Position numbers and translations under genes: made by a program. Under the pieces are notes generated by a model that searched no databases, was not told where the DNA came from, and was given only the letters and a program-made list of their open reading frames with translations. From NCBI RefSeq assembly GCF_001439785.1, contig NZ_JYLI01000023.1, positions 1-64,000 on the forward strand: a stretch of DNA of 64,000 nucleotides. Reading direction: 5' to 3'. This DNA comes from Pseudomonas poae. GTDB taxonomy: Bacteria; Pseudomonadota; Gammaproteobacteria; Pseudomonadales; Pseudomonadaceae. Positions 57,909-64,000 of this stretch are shown one piece after another (the stretch's first letter is position 1; each line of letters begins with the position of its first letter).

Positions 57909-58199
57909 TTACACTTCTACCGGCCCTTTTGCACTGACCAGTTGGTGAGAGCCTTTAATCTTTAGGTGAATCAAATTTTCGCCGTTAATGCGCACCGGCC
58001 TCCCCAGAACCATGGGTTCCGTGAACGTCAAGCCAGTCCCCTCTAATACCCTGCATATTTCATCGCGCTGTTCGTCACTCAGCTCATAGGTATTTTGAGA
58101 TGTCACTGCATAGTTTTTTTCGAGCTGTTCATCTGTTTGCTGTTTTAGATCTACAGACACTGGCAACAAAACATGGGGATAGTCGTATGGCGCGGTCAC
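57909..58199 (-). CDS. Prophage protein of unknown function (96 aa), lower GC
   Basis: The sequence YPHVLLPVSVDLKQQTDEQL then ELSDEQRDEICRVLEGTGLT is not recognised. Its base composition is lower in GC than the head genes on both sides, and the hairpin at 57864 follows it. It looks inserted into the head operon. Confidence 0.6.
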   Translation of the reverse strand: MTAPYDYPHVLLPVSVDLKQQTDEQLEKNYAVTSQNTYELSDEQRDEICRVLEGTGLTFTEPMVLGRPVRINGENLIHLKIKGSHQLVSAKGPVEV

Positions 58200-58255
58200 T
58201 GCTCAAGTCCTTTGATTTGCAAACCGTCATTGGTCTGCTCATGACATGCTACTTT

Positions 58256-59350
58256 TCACACGCCCGACAATCCAGATCTCTCAAAAGCCAAAGGCTCTAA
58301 AGCACGCATTTGAGTAAGCGTCAACGGGGCGAAATTGCGATCGAGTTGCAGCTCAGCGAAGCGCTCGACGCTCAGACCTCCTTCACGGAATAACTTGGCA
58401 CGAACCGGGCCAATGGCCTTGTCCTGAAACGCCGCAGGCTGCTGCTTGAGCCAGTCGTAATAGCTGAGGTCAGCCCTAACCTGCTGGGCACCGCCGTCAC
58501 CTATGGATGCCCGCGTGGCGTCCTTGGCAAACAAGGCGCTGAAGCGAGTCACCGCAACCACCGTCGAGCGACAGTTGATATGGATCGGTGGCCTAGGCCC
58601 CTCAGTCAGCTTGAACCGTTGCTTATCCAGCGTCCGGCACTGGCTGGTGGTCTTCGAATCTAGGGTGCTGACCCACTCCACCGACTGCACGACATCGGCG
58701 TTCTCCTTCAGCGTCTCCATTCGCGCCTGGGTGGCGACGTGCTGCACCGCCGTCCGCACGATGGCGCCGGCGTTGCGGTTTGTCGTGGCCAGGATGCCGT
58801 CGTTGTACTGGAGCGCCTTGGTGCCGCGAATGTTCTTAATGATCTGGAAGTTGGTTTGGCCTTCGAAGAAGCCCTGCCTGATCGCCCCTGTGAGGCGTTG
58901 TCGCTCGGTGGCGGTGAAGCCATCAATGAACGACTTGAGCAGCTTCCCGCCGTCGGCACCGCGCACACTGAGCGGGTTGGCGAGGATTGCCGCGCGGATC
59001 GCAGCAGCACCTGGCACCGCCGCGTCGAAGGTGACACCCACCGGTGCCGCCCGGGTCAGGCTGGTTGCTTCAAACTCGGCTTCGTAGTTGGCGATATTCA
59101 CCAGGTCGAGGTTCAGCTTCTCGCTGTACCGATCGAAGATGCCCAGCAGCAGGCTGTCGACCTCGCTCAGCAGCCGCTCCAGGCGGGCAACGGTGTAGTC
59201 CGTCAGGTCTGTCCGAGTCAGCCGCTCACGAATCGAGCGGTCGATCTCCTTGAGGAAGGGTGCGAACTTCTTCACCTCTCCCGACTTCAGCTGCTCCAGG
59301 AACACCGCGTGCCGGATGGTGGCGTCAAGGATTGCTTGGTTTGCCGCCAT
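58256..59350 (-). CDS. MuF-like minor head protein
   Basis: The 364-residue protein has the phage head morphogenesis (SPP1 gp7/MuF) domain: RTAVQHVATQARMETLKENA, WVSTLDSKTTSQCRTLDKQR and PPIHINCRSTVVAV, the conserved C-terminal motif. It overlaps the portal stop by 26 bases. Confidence 0.9.
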   Translation of the reverse strand: MAANQAILDATIRHAVFLEQLKSGEVKKFAPFLKEIDRSIRERLTRTDLTDYTVARLERLLSEVDSLLLGIFDRYSEKLNLDLVNIANYEAEFEATSLTRAAPVGVTFDAAVPGAAAIRAAILANPLSVRGADGGKLLKSFIDGFTATERQRLTGAIRQGFFEGQTNFQIIKNIRGTKALQYNDGILATTNRNAGAIVRTAVQHVATQARMETLKENADVVQSVEWVSTLDSKTTSQCRTLDKQRFKLTEGPRPPIHINCRSTVVAVTRFSALFAKDATRASIGDGGAQQVRADLSYYDWLKQQPAAFQDKAIGPVRAKLFREGGLSVERFAELQLDRNFAPLTLTQMRALEPLAFERSGLSGV

Positions 59351-60785
59351 TCGGAATTACCTCGTCGTCATCCAGGTCAGGCCCAGTGCTTTGCGCTTCC
59401 AGTTCACCGCGGATGTCGTCGTCGGTCTTCTCCGGGTTGATCACGCCACGGTCACGCAGGTATTGCCAGAAGTCGCCTTCGGGTAGCTTGCCGCCCTGAA
59501 CTGCGTTGAACAGCGCCGCAAGGATCGTTGCATCCAGAGTGATCTGGCTGAAGTCTTGGTTGAGTTTGTAGACCACTTCGCCGGGGGCATTCACGAACTC
59601 GGCCATCCACGTAAGGCACTGGCTGTACGCCTCGCTGACGTTGCTCACCACCAGGGAGAGAACGCTGTGTTCGGCGGCGCTGTCGTTGTCGGCCTGGGTT
59701 GCGGTCTTCACCGCACTGCCGCGCTCAATCAGTCGGGCGCCCAGGGACACCATGTCCTGCTTCTTGGCGTCCATGGCCTCTTTCACAAGCGTATTCGGCT
59801 CAGGTTGAGCAAAGCCGCACGATCCGCTGGCGGGAAGCGTCAGCGGCGCCCTGGAGCCGACATAAATGCCATTTGCCTCAAGGTGATCGCGCCAGGCCTC
59901 GTCCAGCCCCGAAATCCAGAACTGCGGCTGGCCCGAGAACCAGACTGAGTCCTCATAGTCAGCGCTGTTGCAGTAATGGCCGATGTTCAGCACGGCCATG
60001 TCGTACAACGGCGAGTCATCGATGCTGGTGTCGTTGTTCTCGCTGCCGAGAAATTGAAAGGGAATCACGCGCCATGGTTGCCCAGCGCCATTGAGCGGCG
60101 TGAATGGCGGGATGACCATTGCCGTCTCGCTTGAGCTTTCCTGCCACAGCTCCTGGGTATACACGCCGGCGACATCCAGACGCAGCACGCGGTACTGCAC
60201 AACCTTTTCGCTACCAAAGCCATCATCAGTGTCGATGTCTGCCTCTTCGCGCAGCACCACCAGGCTCAGCAGGTGCTGACCGCCGACCTTGCGGGTCTTC
60301 CAGTTCCGGATTGATTCGGCCGGGTAGCTCGCAACGTTCGCACGGGCGCGCCCTGCCTGCTCATCTGCCTTGCTCACTGTGCCGGCCTGCACCGCAGCGT
60401 AATCCACCAGCAGACCGTGACGGCCTACCTCGAGCAGATGCCCGATGACCGACTGCGACTGCTGGTAAACGCTCACTCCCTGCCCGTCGACGTCCGTGGA
60501 CACGTAATCGAGCGCGCCGGGAACGGTCAGCGTCGGCCACGTACGAAATACGGCACCTACCAAACTGTGTTTCGTACGGCCTGTGGCGTTGTAGAACACA
60601 GCGCGTTGCTTATAGGACTTGTACCGCTCGATGTTCTCAGGACTGGTGTCGTGATGGTTGGGCTTGGGCAAATACACATCGCCGCGCCCCTTTACCGTCT
60701 CGGAGCCCTTGCACACGTCGCGCACCAGCCGCCAACGGGACTGTGCCGCGTCGTACTCCGGGCGGGTGTATGTGACGTCTGCCAT
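59325..60785 (-). CDS. Portal protein (DUF4055 family)
   Basis: The 486-residue protein (EYDAAQSRWRLVRDVCKGSE, YLPKPNHHDTSPENIERYKS, GHLLEVGRHGLLVDYAAVQA) belongs to the DUF4055 group of portals that form the ring through which DNA is packaged. It overlaps terminase by a base. Confidence 0.9.
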   Translation of the reverse strand: MADVTYTRPEYDAAQSRWRLVRDVCKGSETVKGRGDVYLPKPNHHDTSPENIERYKSYKQRAVFYNATGRTKHSLVGAVFRTWPTLTVPGALDYVSTDVDGQGVSVYQQSQSVIGHLLEVGRHGLLVDYAAVQAGTVSKADEQAGRARANVASYPAESIRNWKTRKVGGQHLLSLVVLREEADIDTDDGFGSEKVVQYRVLRLDVAGVYTQELWQESSSETAMVIPPFTPLNGAGQPWRVIPFQFLGSENNDTSIDDSPLYDMAVLNIGHYCNSADYEDSVWFSGQPQFWISGLDEAWRDHLEANGIYVGSRAPLTLPASGSCGFAQPEPNTLVKEAMDAKKQDMVSLGARLIERGSAVKTATQADNDSAAEHSVLSLVVSNVSEAYSQCLTWMAEFVNAPGEVVYKLNQDFSQITLDATILAALFNAVQGGKLPEGDFWQYLRDRGVINPEKTDDDIRGELEAQSTGPDLDDDEVIPNGGKPSNP

Positions 60786-62272
60786 TAGCGTGCGAATCCC
60801 ATTTTGATTGATTTGACCGGCTTCTTTGCGCTCTTGGCGACAGCGAAGTACCGGAATGCATCGGAGCCGTGAGACGTCCAGTCATGCAGCGGCTTGTCTT
60901 TCCAGCAGCCCTTCTTGTCGTCCCACTCCTTGCGATAGTTCTCGAGGCAGGCAATGCCCTCTTCGCACTTGGATTCGTCGAAGGCACACTTGGATAGAAT
61001 TTCCCGAGCCTGCTCGATGCCGTCGTCCACCCCGATTTTCGGGACGACCTGGAACGTCATCCGATAAACCTGCCCGTCGATTTCGTAACCTTCTCGGGCG
61101 ATGTCTTTGCGCGTCTTCGCATCACTGCCGAACTCACGGTTCTCGATGTCATGCGGCCCCCAGTGCTCGGAATAGGTGTAACCCTTGTCCTTGAGCACCT
61201 TCATGTAATGCCGCAGGCCTTCGCCTGAGTTCTCGTAGTAATCGATGATGTGGTACTGCTCGCCAACCTGGCGCACGAACCAAATGGCGGTGGAGTCGCT
61301 CACGCCGATGTCCCAAATGGTCATCACCGGCAGGTGGCTGTTGTCGGGCAGAGTGCCGATGCGCTGAGCGGCATACAGCTTGGTGAACTGCTGGGCGTAG
61401 TAAGCGCCCTCGACCGATTGCTGGAAGGCCTCAACCGGGATTGAGGGGTACTCCCGCTTCATGTCGTCGCCGAGTGTCTTCTCCTTGGCCGCATACCACG
61501 CACGCTGGCCGTCGTTGGTGACGATCCCGTGCTTGGCGTGCAGTTCGTTGAAGTAGTCGGTCAGGCGCTGCGGCAGCACTACGTCAGCAGAATCGAGGCT
61601 GTAGGCCTTGTTATTCCACCAACTGAAGAAAAAGAACTTCCAGTCCAGCAGGCCCAGTGGCACACCAGCCAGTTGCTGGCGCTCTGCTGACTGACTGTAA
61701 TCAAAGAAATACCCGGCCCTGCCCTCTGCCGTCGACTCGATGGTGACAAAACACTCAGCAGCGACAGCCTCGAAAGCACCAGTGACAATCTCCCGCGCCT
61801 TATGCGGGAACTTGGCGCAGATCTTCCCGAACTCAGATACATGCAGGTAGCGCAGCGTCCCGCCCCGGAACGATGTAGAGACGTAAAGCGAGCCGCCCTT
61901 ACTGAACACCAGTTCACCGGCAGCGTCGTTTCTCGCAGGGTTGGCAGCGCGCAGCTCCTTCGGCAAGTTGTCGTAGGCGTACTTGACCTTTTCACGAAAC
62001 AGGCGCTTCGCGTCGTTCAGCGTGTGAGCAATCAAGGCGCACTTGGCAGCCTCGAACAACGCTGCATCCAACTGGACGATGCACACCAGCGTTGTAAAGC
62101 CCAGCTGGCGGGCCTTCAGGATGATGTTCCGGGTATGCATCCCCTGGAAGTAATCAATCTGCTCCTGCGTCATGCGGAAGCGAACCTTCTTGCCCTGCTT
62201 GTCGGTGATGAAGTAGAGGTTATTCAGTCGCCAAAACCGATCCCGAAGCAGCTTCATGTGCTCGGGCTTCAT
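60785..62272 (-). CDS. Terminase large subunit
   Basis: The 495-residue packaging motor has the ATPase part with Walker-A-like LKARQLGFTTL and Walker-B-like LRYLHVSEFGKI, an ATPase-coupling segment in FVTIESTAEG, and a nuclease part with TIWDIGVSDSTAIWFVRQVG and the later acidic GIEQAREILSKCAFDESKC. It translocates DNA into the head with the small subunit. Confidence 0.93.
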   Translation of the reverse strand: MKPEHMKLLRDRFWRLNNLYFITDKQGKKVRFRMTQEQIDYFQGMHTRNIILKARQLGFTTLVCIVQLDAALFEAAKCALIAHTLNDAKRLFREKVKYAYDNLPKELRAANPARNDAAGELVFSKGGSLYVSTSFRGGTLRYLHVSEFGKICAKFPHKAREIVTGAFEAVAAECFVTIESTAEGRAGYFFDYSQSAERQQLAGVPLGLLDWKFFFFSWWNNKAYSLDSADVVLPQRLTDYFNELHAKHGIVTNDGQRAWYAAKEKTLGDDMKREYPSIPVEAFQQSVEGAYYAQQFTKLYAAQRIGTLPDNSHLPVMTIWDIGVSDSTAIWFVRQVGEQYHIIDYYENSGEGLRHYMKVLKDKGYTYSEHWGPHDIENREFGSDAKTRKDIAREGYEIDGQVYRMTFQVVPKIGVDDGIEQAREILSKCAFDESKCEEGIACLENYRKEWDDKKGCWKDKPLHDWTSHGSDAFRYFAVAKSAKKPVKSIKMGFAR

Positions 62273-62273
62273 G

Positions 62274-62873
62274 TCAGGCGTCCTGTGTTAATTCATCCAT
62301 CATCTTCGAGATCTCGTCGGCGTCGTCCGTCTTCTCCTTCTCGTCCAGGCTGAATGCCTGACGCTCCAGAACTTGCAGGTTCTTCATTGCAGAGGAAAGC
62401 TGGAACAGGGTTTTGGAATTGCTGGGTAGTGCGACAGCAGCGAGCATCGAGGCCCGGCGCATCCCGTTATTGTCCTCGTCAGTCTCGTCGATGATCGCTT
62501 CTTCGATCTCTTCGCGGCGCTGGATGGTATTGAGCAAGTCATCCATCAGCAGGTTCGCAAGGTTCGTGGCCTTGCGAATGTCTCGGCGATGGCTGCGAAC
62601 CACCCGAGCCCCTTCTTCTGCGGCCTCTTCGATGATCTCGGCGTCAAGTTCGCAGTTCGCGCCTTGGTCGTTGCGAACCTCTCCGCGAACCAGCTTGCTG
62701 CGAACCTCTTTGCGCACCTGGTCGGAGAGGTCTCTCGCCCATCCTTGAACCTTGGCTTTCTTCCGGATTGCCGTGTCGCTCACGCCTTGGCGCTCTGCGA
62801 TAGTCCTGATGGAAAGCGAACCGGCCCGGTAGGCACGTTCGATTGCCTCCCAGTCGGGTTGCTTGGTTGTCAT
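62274..62873 (-). CDS. Terminase small subunit
   Basis: The 199-residue protein opens with a helix-turn-helix (AIERAYRAGSLSIRTIAERQ, then VSDTAIRKKAKVQGW) that would read the packaging site, followed by helical oligomerisation segments. It ends one base before the large subunit start. Confidence 0.88.
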   Translation of the reverse strand: MTTKQPDWEAIERAYRAGSLSIRTIAERQGVSDTAIRKKAKVQGWARDLSDQVRKEVRSKLVRGEVRNDQGANCELDAEIIEEAAEEGARVVRSHRRDIRKATNLANLLMDDLLNTIQRREEIEEAIIDETDEDNNGMRRASMLAAVALPSNSKTLFQLSSAMKNLQVLERQAFSLDEKEKTDDADEISKMMDELTQDA

Positions 62874-62961
62874 AAATTGTCTCAGCTAAACCTAAAGGCG
62901 GGATTGAAATATTAGGGGTTTGCCGGTATTGGTGAGGATCAATCAATCCAAGGAAGTTGAT

Positions 62962-63168
62962 ATGTCTACTACCATCCACGCGGCAATGGACAACAGCATG
63001 AACAAGGCTTTCGATGAAAAACAGAAAAGAGCTTATGCAGTTGCGACTGCCCTAGAAGTTATTGCGGCTAGCGTTTCGCACTCCAGTGACGCAAATCAAC
63101 TCACAGCCGCAATGGGCAACCTTTCTGCCTATGCCGACGAGATTCAAAAGGCCTTAGGGGCGAAGTGA
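62962..63168 (+). CDS. Small helical prophage protein (68 aa), plus strand
   Basis: Starts MSTTIHAAMDNSMNKAFDEK with an AAGGAAG site. The rest is helical (VATALEVIAASVSHSSDANQ, then YADEIQKALG). It is antisense to the late operon and has lower GC. TTGAAA at 62904 and TATTGG at 62927, 17 bases apart, could be its promoter. No family is recognised. Confidence 0.6.
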   Translation: MSTTIHAAMDNSMNKAFDEKQKRAYAVATALEVIAASVSHSSDANQLTAAMGNLSAYADEIQKALGAK

Positions 63169-63200
63169 GCTACTCAGTGCCGCACTCACCTGCGGCACAC

Positions 63201-63455
63201 CTACCCTTCCCCGATATCCAGCAGCACATCAATCAGCTTCTGCTCACCCAGGCGCATCGCACCCAGGCACTGAAGGTCGTCACACTTAGGGCCGAGGCCG
63301 AACACGGTCACCTCTCCCTTCGCGCCGATCAGCGTCAGGGCGCCTACGGTGCATTCGGGATGCTCGCCAGCGTCGAGGTCGTCGGCAATCTTTCGCAGGG
63401 TCTTGGCGGCATCGCGCCAGTCTTCCCGCTTGAACTCCAGAACCTTGCCGCTCAT
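63201..63455 (-). CDS. Small prophage protein (84 aa)
   Basis: Begins MSGKVLEFKREDWRDAAKTL and contains GEVTVFGLGPKCDDLQCLGA. It resembles conserved phage proteins of unknown function. Its start overlaps the stop of the next gene upstream by four bases. Confidence 0.68.
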   Translation of the reverse strand: MSGKVLEFKREDWRDAAKTLRKIADDLDAGEHPECTVGALTLIGAKGEVTVFGLGPKCDDLQCLGAMRLGEQKLIDVLLDIGEG

Positions 63456-63640
63456 TCGGTCACCTTCTGCAGCCACTCTTCAATGATCCGGCGAACCACT
63501 GGCCCGGTCAGAATGGACGAAGGCTTGTCGCCATCAATCACTGACTGCACCAGGGCGTACGGGAGTACGTGCACACCGTCGCTCGCTACTACCATCAGGT
63601 GCGGGCACTGGTCGGCGATGTCGTGAACGGTCGCGGTCAT
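63452..63640 (-). CDS. Small prophage protein (62 aa)
   Basis: The sequence MTATVHDIADQCPHLMVVAS and PVVRRIIEEWLQKVTE is short and soluble. It is coupled by an ATGA overlap to the 84-aa gene. No family is recognised. Confidence 0.62.
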   Translation of the reverse strand: MTATVHDIADQCPHLMVVASDGVHVLPYALVQSVIDGDKPSSILTGPVVRRIIEEWLQKVTE

Positions 63641-63692
63641 GCCCTACTCCATTGCGCGCCACGATTTGGCGCATTCGAAAACGTGGCGCGGA

Positions 63693-64000
63693 TTAGGGCG
63701 CCTGCCGCTCTACCGCTTCACTGACCTTCTCGGCCGCCTTGCTTGCTGTGTCAGCAGCCTGGACCGCCGAGTGCGATGCCTCTTGCACCTTCACTGCGGC
63801 GTCCTGCGTCTTCTCGGCCAGGTTGCTAAGGCGGAGGTCACGCTTACCCAAAGCGGCATCATAAGCGGCGCGCACTTCGGCAAGCTGCTTGGTCTGTTCG
63901 GTGCCGGCCGACCACACGCCGGCCTGGTATCCAAGTATCGACCCGCCAGCTACCAGCAGCAGCGCGATAACCCAGACCTCTGCTCGCCTCCACCAGTGGC
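63693..64000 (-). CDS. Membrane-anchored coiled-coil prophage protein (5' end beyond the window)
   Basis: The frame runs off the right edge. The visible part starts WWRRAEVWVIALLLVAGGSI (a membrane helix) and continues as a coiled coil (QTKQLAEVRAAYDAALGKRD, AAVKVQEASHSAVQAADTAS). It could be a lysis-related or tail-associated protein; a GTG at 63917 would give a shorter 74-residue version without the helix, which is less likely. Confidence 0.55.
   Translation of the reverse strand, partial: HWWRRAEVWVIALLLVAGGSILGYQAGVWSAGTEQTKQLAEVRAAYDAALGKRDLRLSNLAEKTQDAAVKVQEASHSAVQAADTASKAAEKVSEAVERQAP

Larger units (their letters stand above)
37325..64000. mobile_element. Prophage, left part (siphovirus-type; continues off the right edge)
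   Basis: From just after tRNA-Leu to the window end nearly all genes are phage structural, packaging or lysis genes, read on the minus strand toward the tRNA. The order terminase, portal, head, tail V-G-T-H-M-L-K-I-J, fibres, endolysin, spanins is that of a lambda-like tailed phage. Integrase, repressor and replication genes are not in the window. The exact left boundary is inferred from the tRNA. Confidence 0.9.

Overview
The window looks like the chromosome of a Pseudomonas of the fluorescens group. It is GC-rich, its 4-hydroxyphenylpyruvate dioxygenase has exactly the fluorescens-type length and motifs, and it carries an MvaU/MvaV-type nucleoid protein, CSS/EAL signalling, ahpCF, gor, galU and modABC. 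About 37.2 kb is ordinary core and accessory chromosome. The remainder is one side of a siphovirus-type prophage that starts beside a tRNA-Leu(TAA) gene and runs off the right edge.

Region 1-3.4 kb: the first ~127 bases are the left end of an IS256-family element that has cut off the front of a toxin-like gene, whose 3' remnant survives to 728. A single-domain response regulator, a DUF1254/DUF1214 secreted protein and a YhhY/AaaT-like acetyltransferase follow. Region 3.5-10 kb: a TAP-like alpha/beta hydrolase, then a glycerate cluster (glycerate kinase, CdaR-type regulator, divergent MFS anion permease) and RarD. Region 10-19.5 kb: hpd, a CSS/EAL phosphodiesterase, mvaV-like gene, a DUF4946-like protein, gloA, ahpF-ahpC with a candidate OxyR site, then a divergent pair made of an orphan tyrosine recombinase and a KfrA-like coiled-coil DNA-binding protein separated by palindromes. 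Region 19.5-37.1 kb: gor, galU, several small lipoproteins and conserved hypotheticals, a DUF1883/55-aa/alkB/ada run, a nitronate monooxygenase-like gene, modABC behind a near-consensus Mo-box, topoisomerase IB, an ABC-F protein, a duplicated structured intergenic repeat, a DUF1275 protein, arsB behind a perfect Anr/FNR-type box, a LysE exporter and a DinB-family protein.

Region 37.3-64 kb is prophage. On the minus strand, read from right to left, it encodes small proteins, small and large terminase, DUF4055 portal, MuF-like protein, scaffold, major capsid, connectors, then a lambda-like tail operon (V, G with a G-GGA-AAC frameshift site giving G-T, tape measure H, M, L, K, I, J), a variable low-GC fibre module, a GH19 endolysin and a nested Rz/Rz1 spanin pair. 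Plus-strand small genes interrupt this late operon at 46.3-47.0 kb and 62.96 kb, and two more sit between the lysis genes and the tRNA. One of these has a full LexA box 14 bases before its start. No integrase, repressor or replication gene is visible; they should lie beyond 64 kb.

The best candidates for something undescribed are the small-gene (moron) island between tail genes K and I (45.75-47.08 kb), the LexA-controlled gene at 37,791, the recombinase/KfrA pair at 17.4-19.5 kb, and an Ada protein that has lost three of its four sensor zinc cysteines. All functional calls come from reading the translated sequences; no database search was run.
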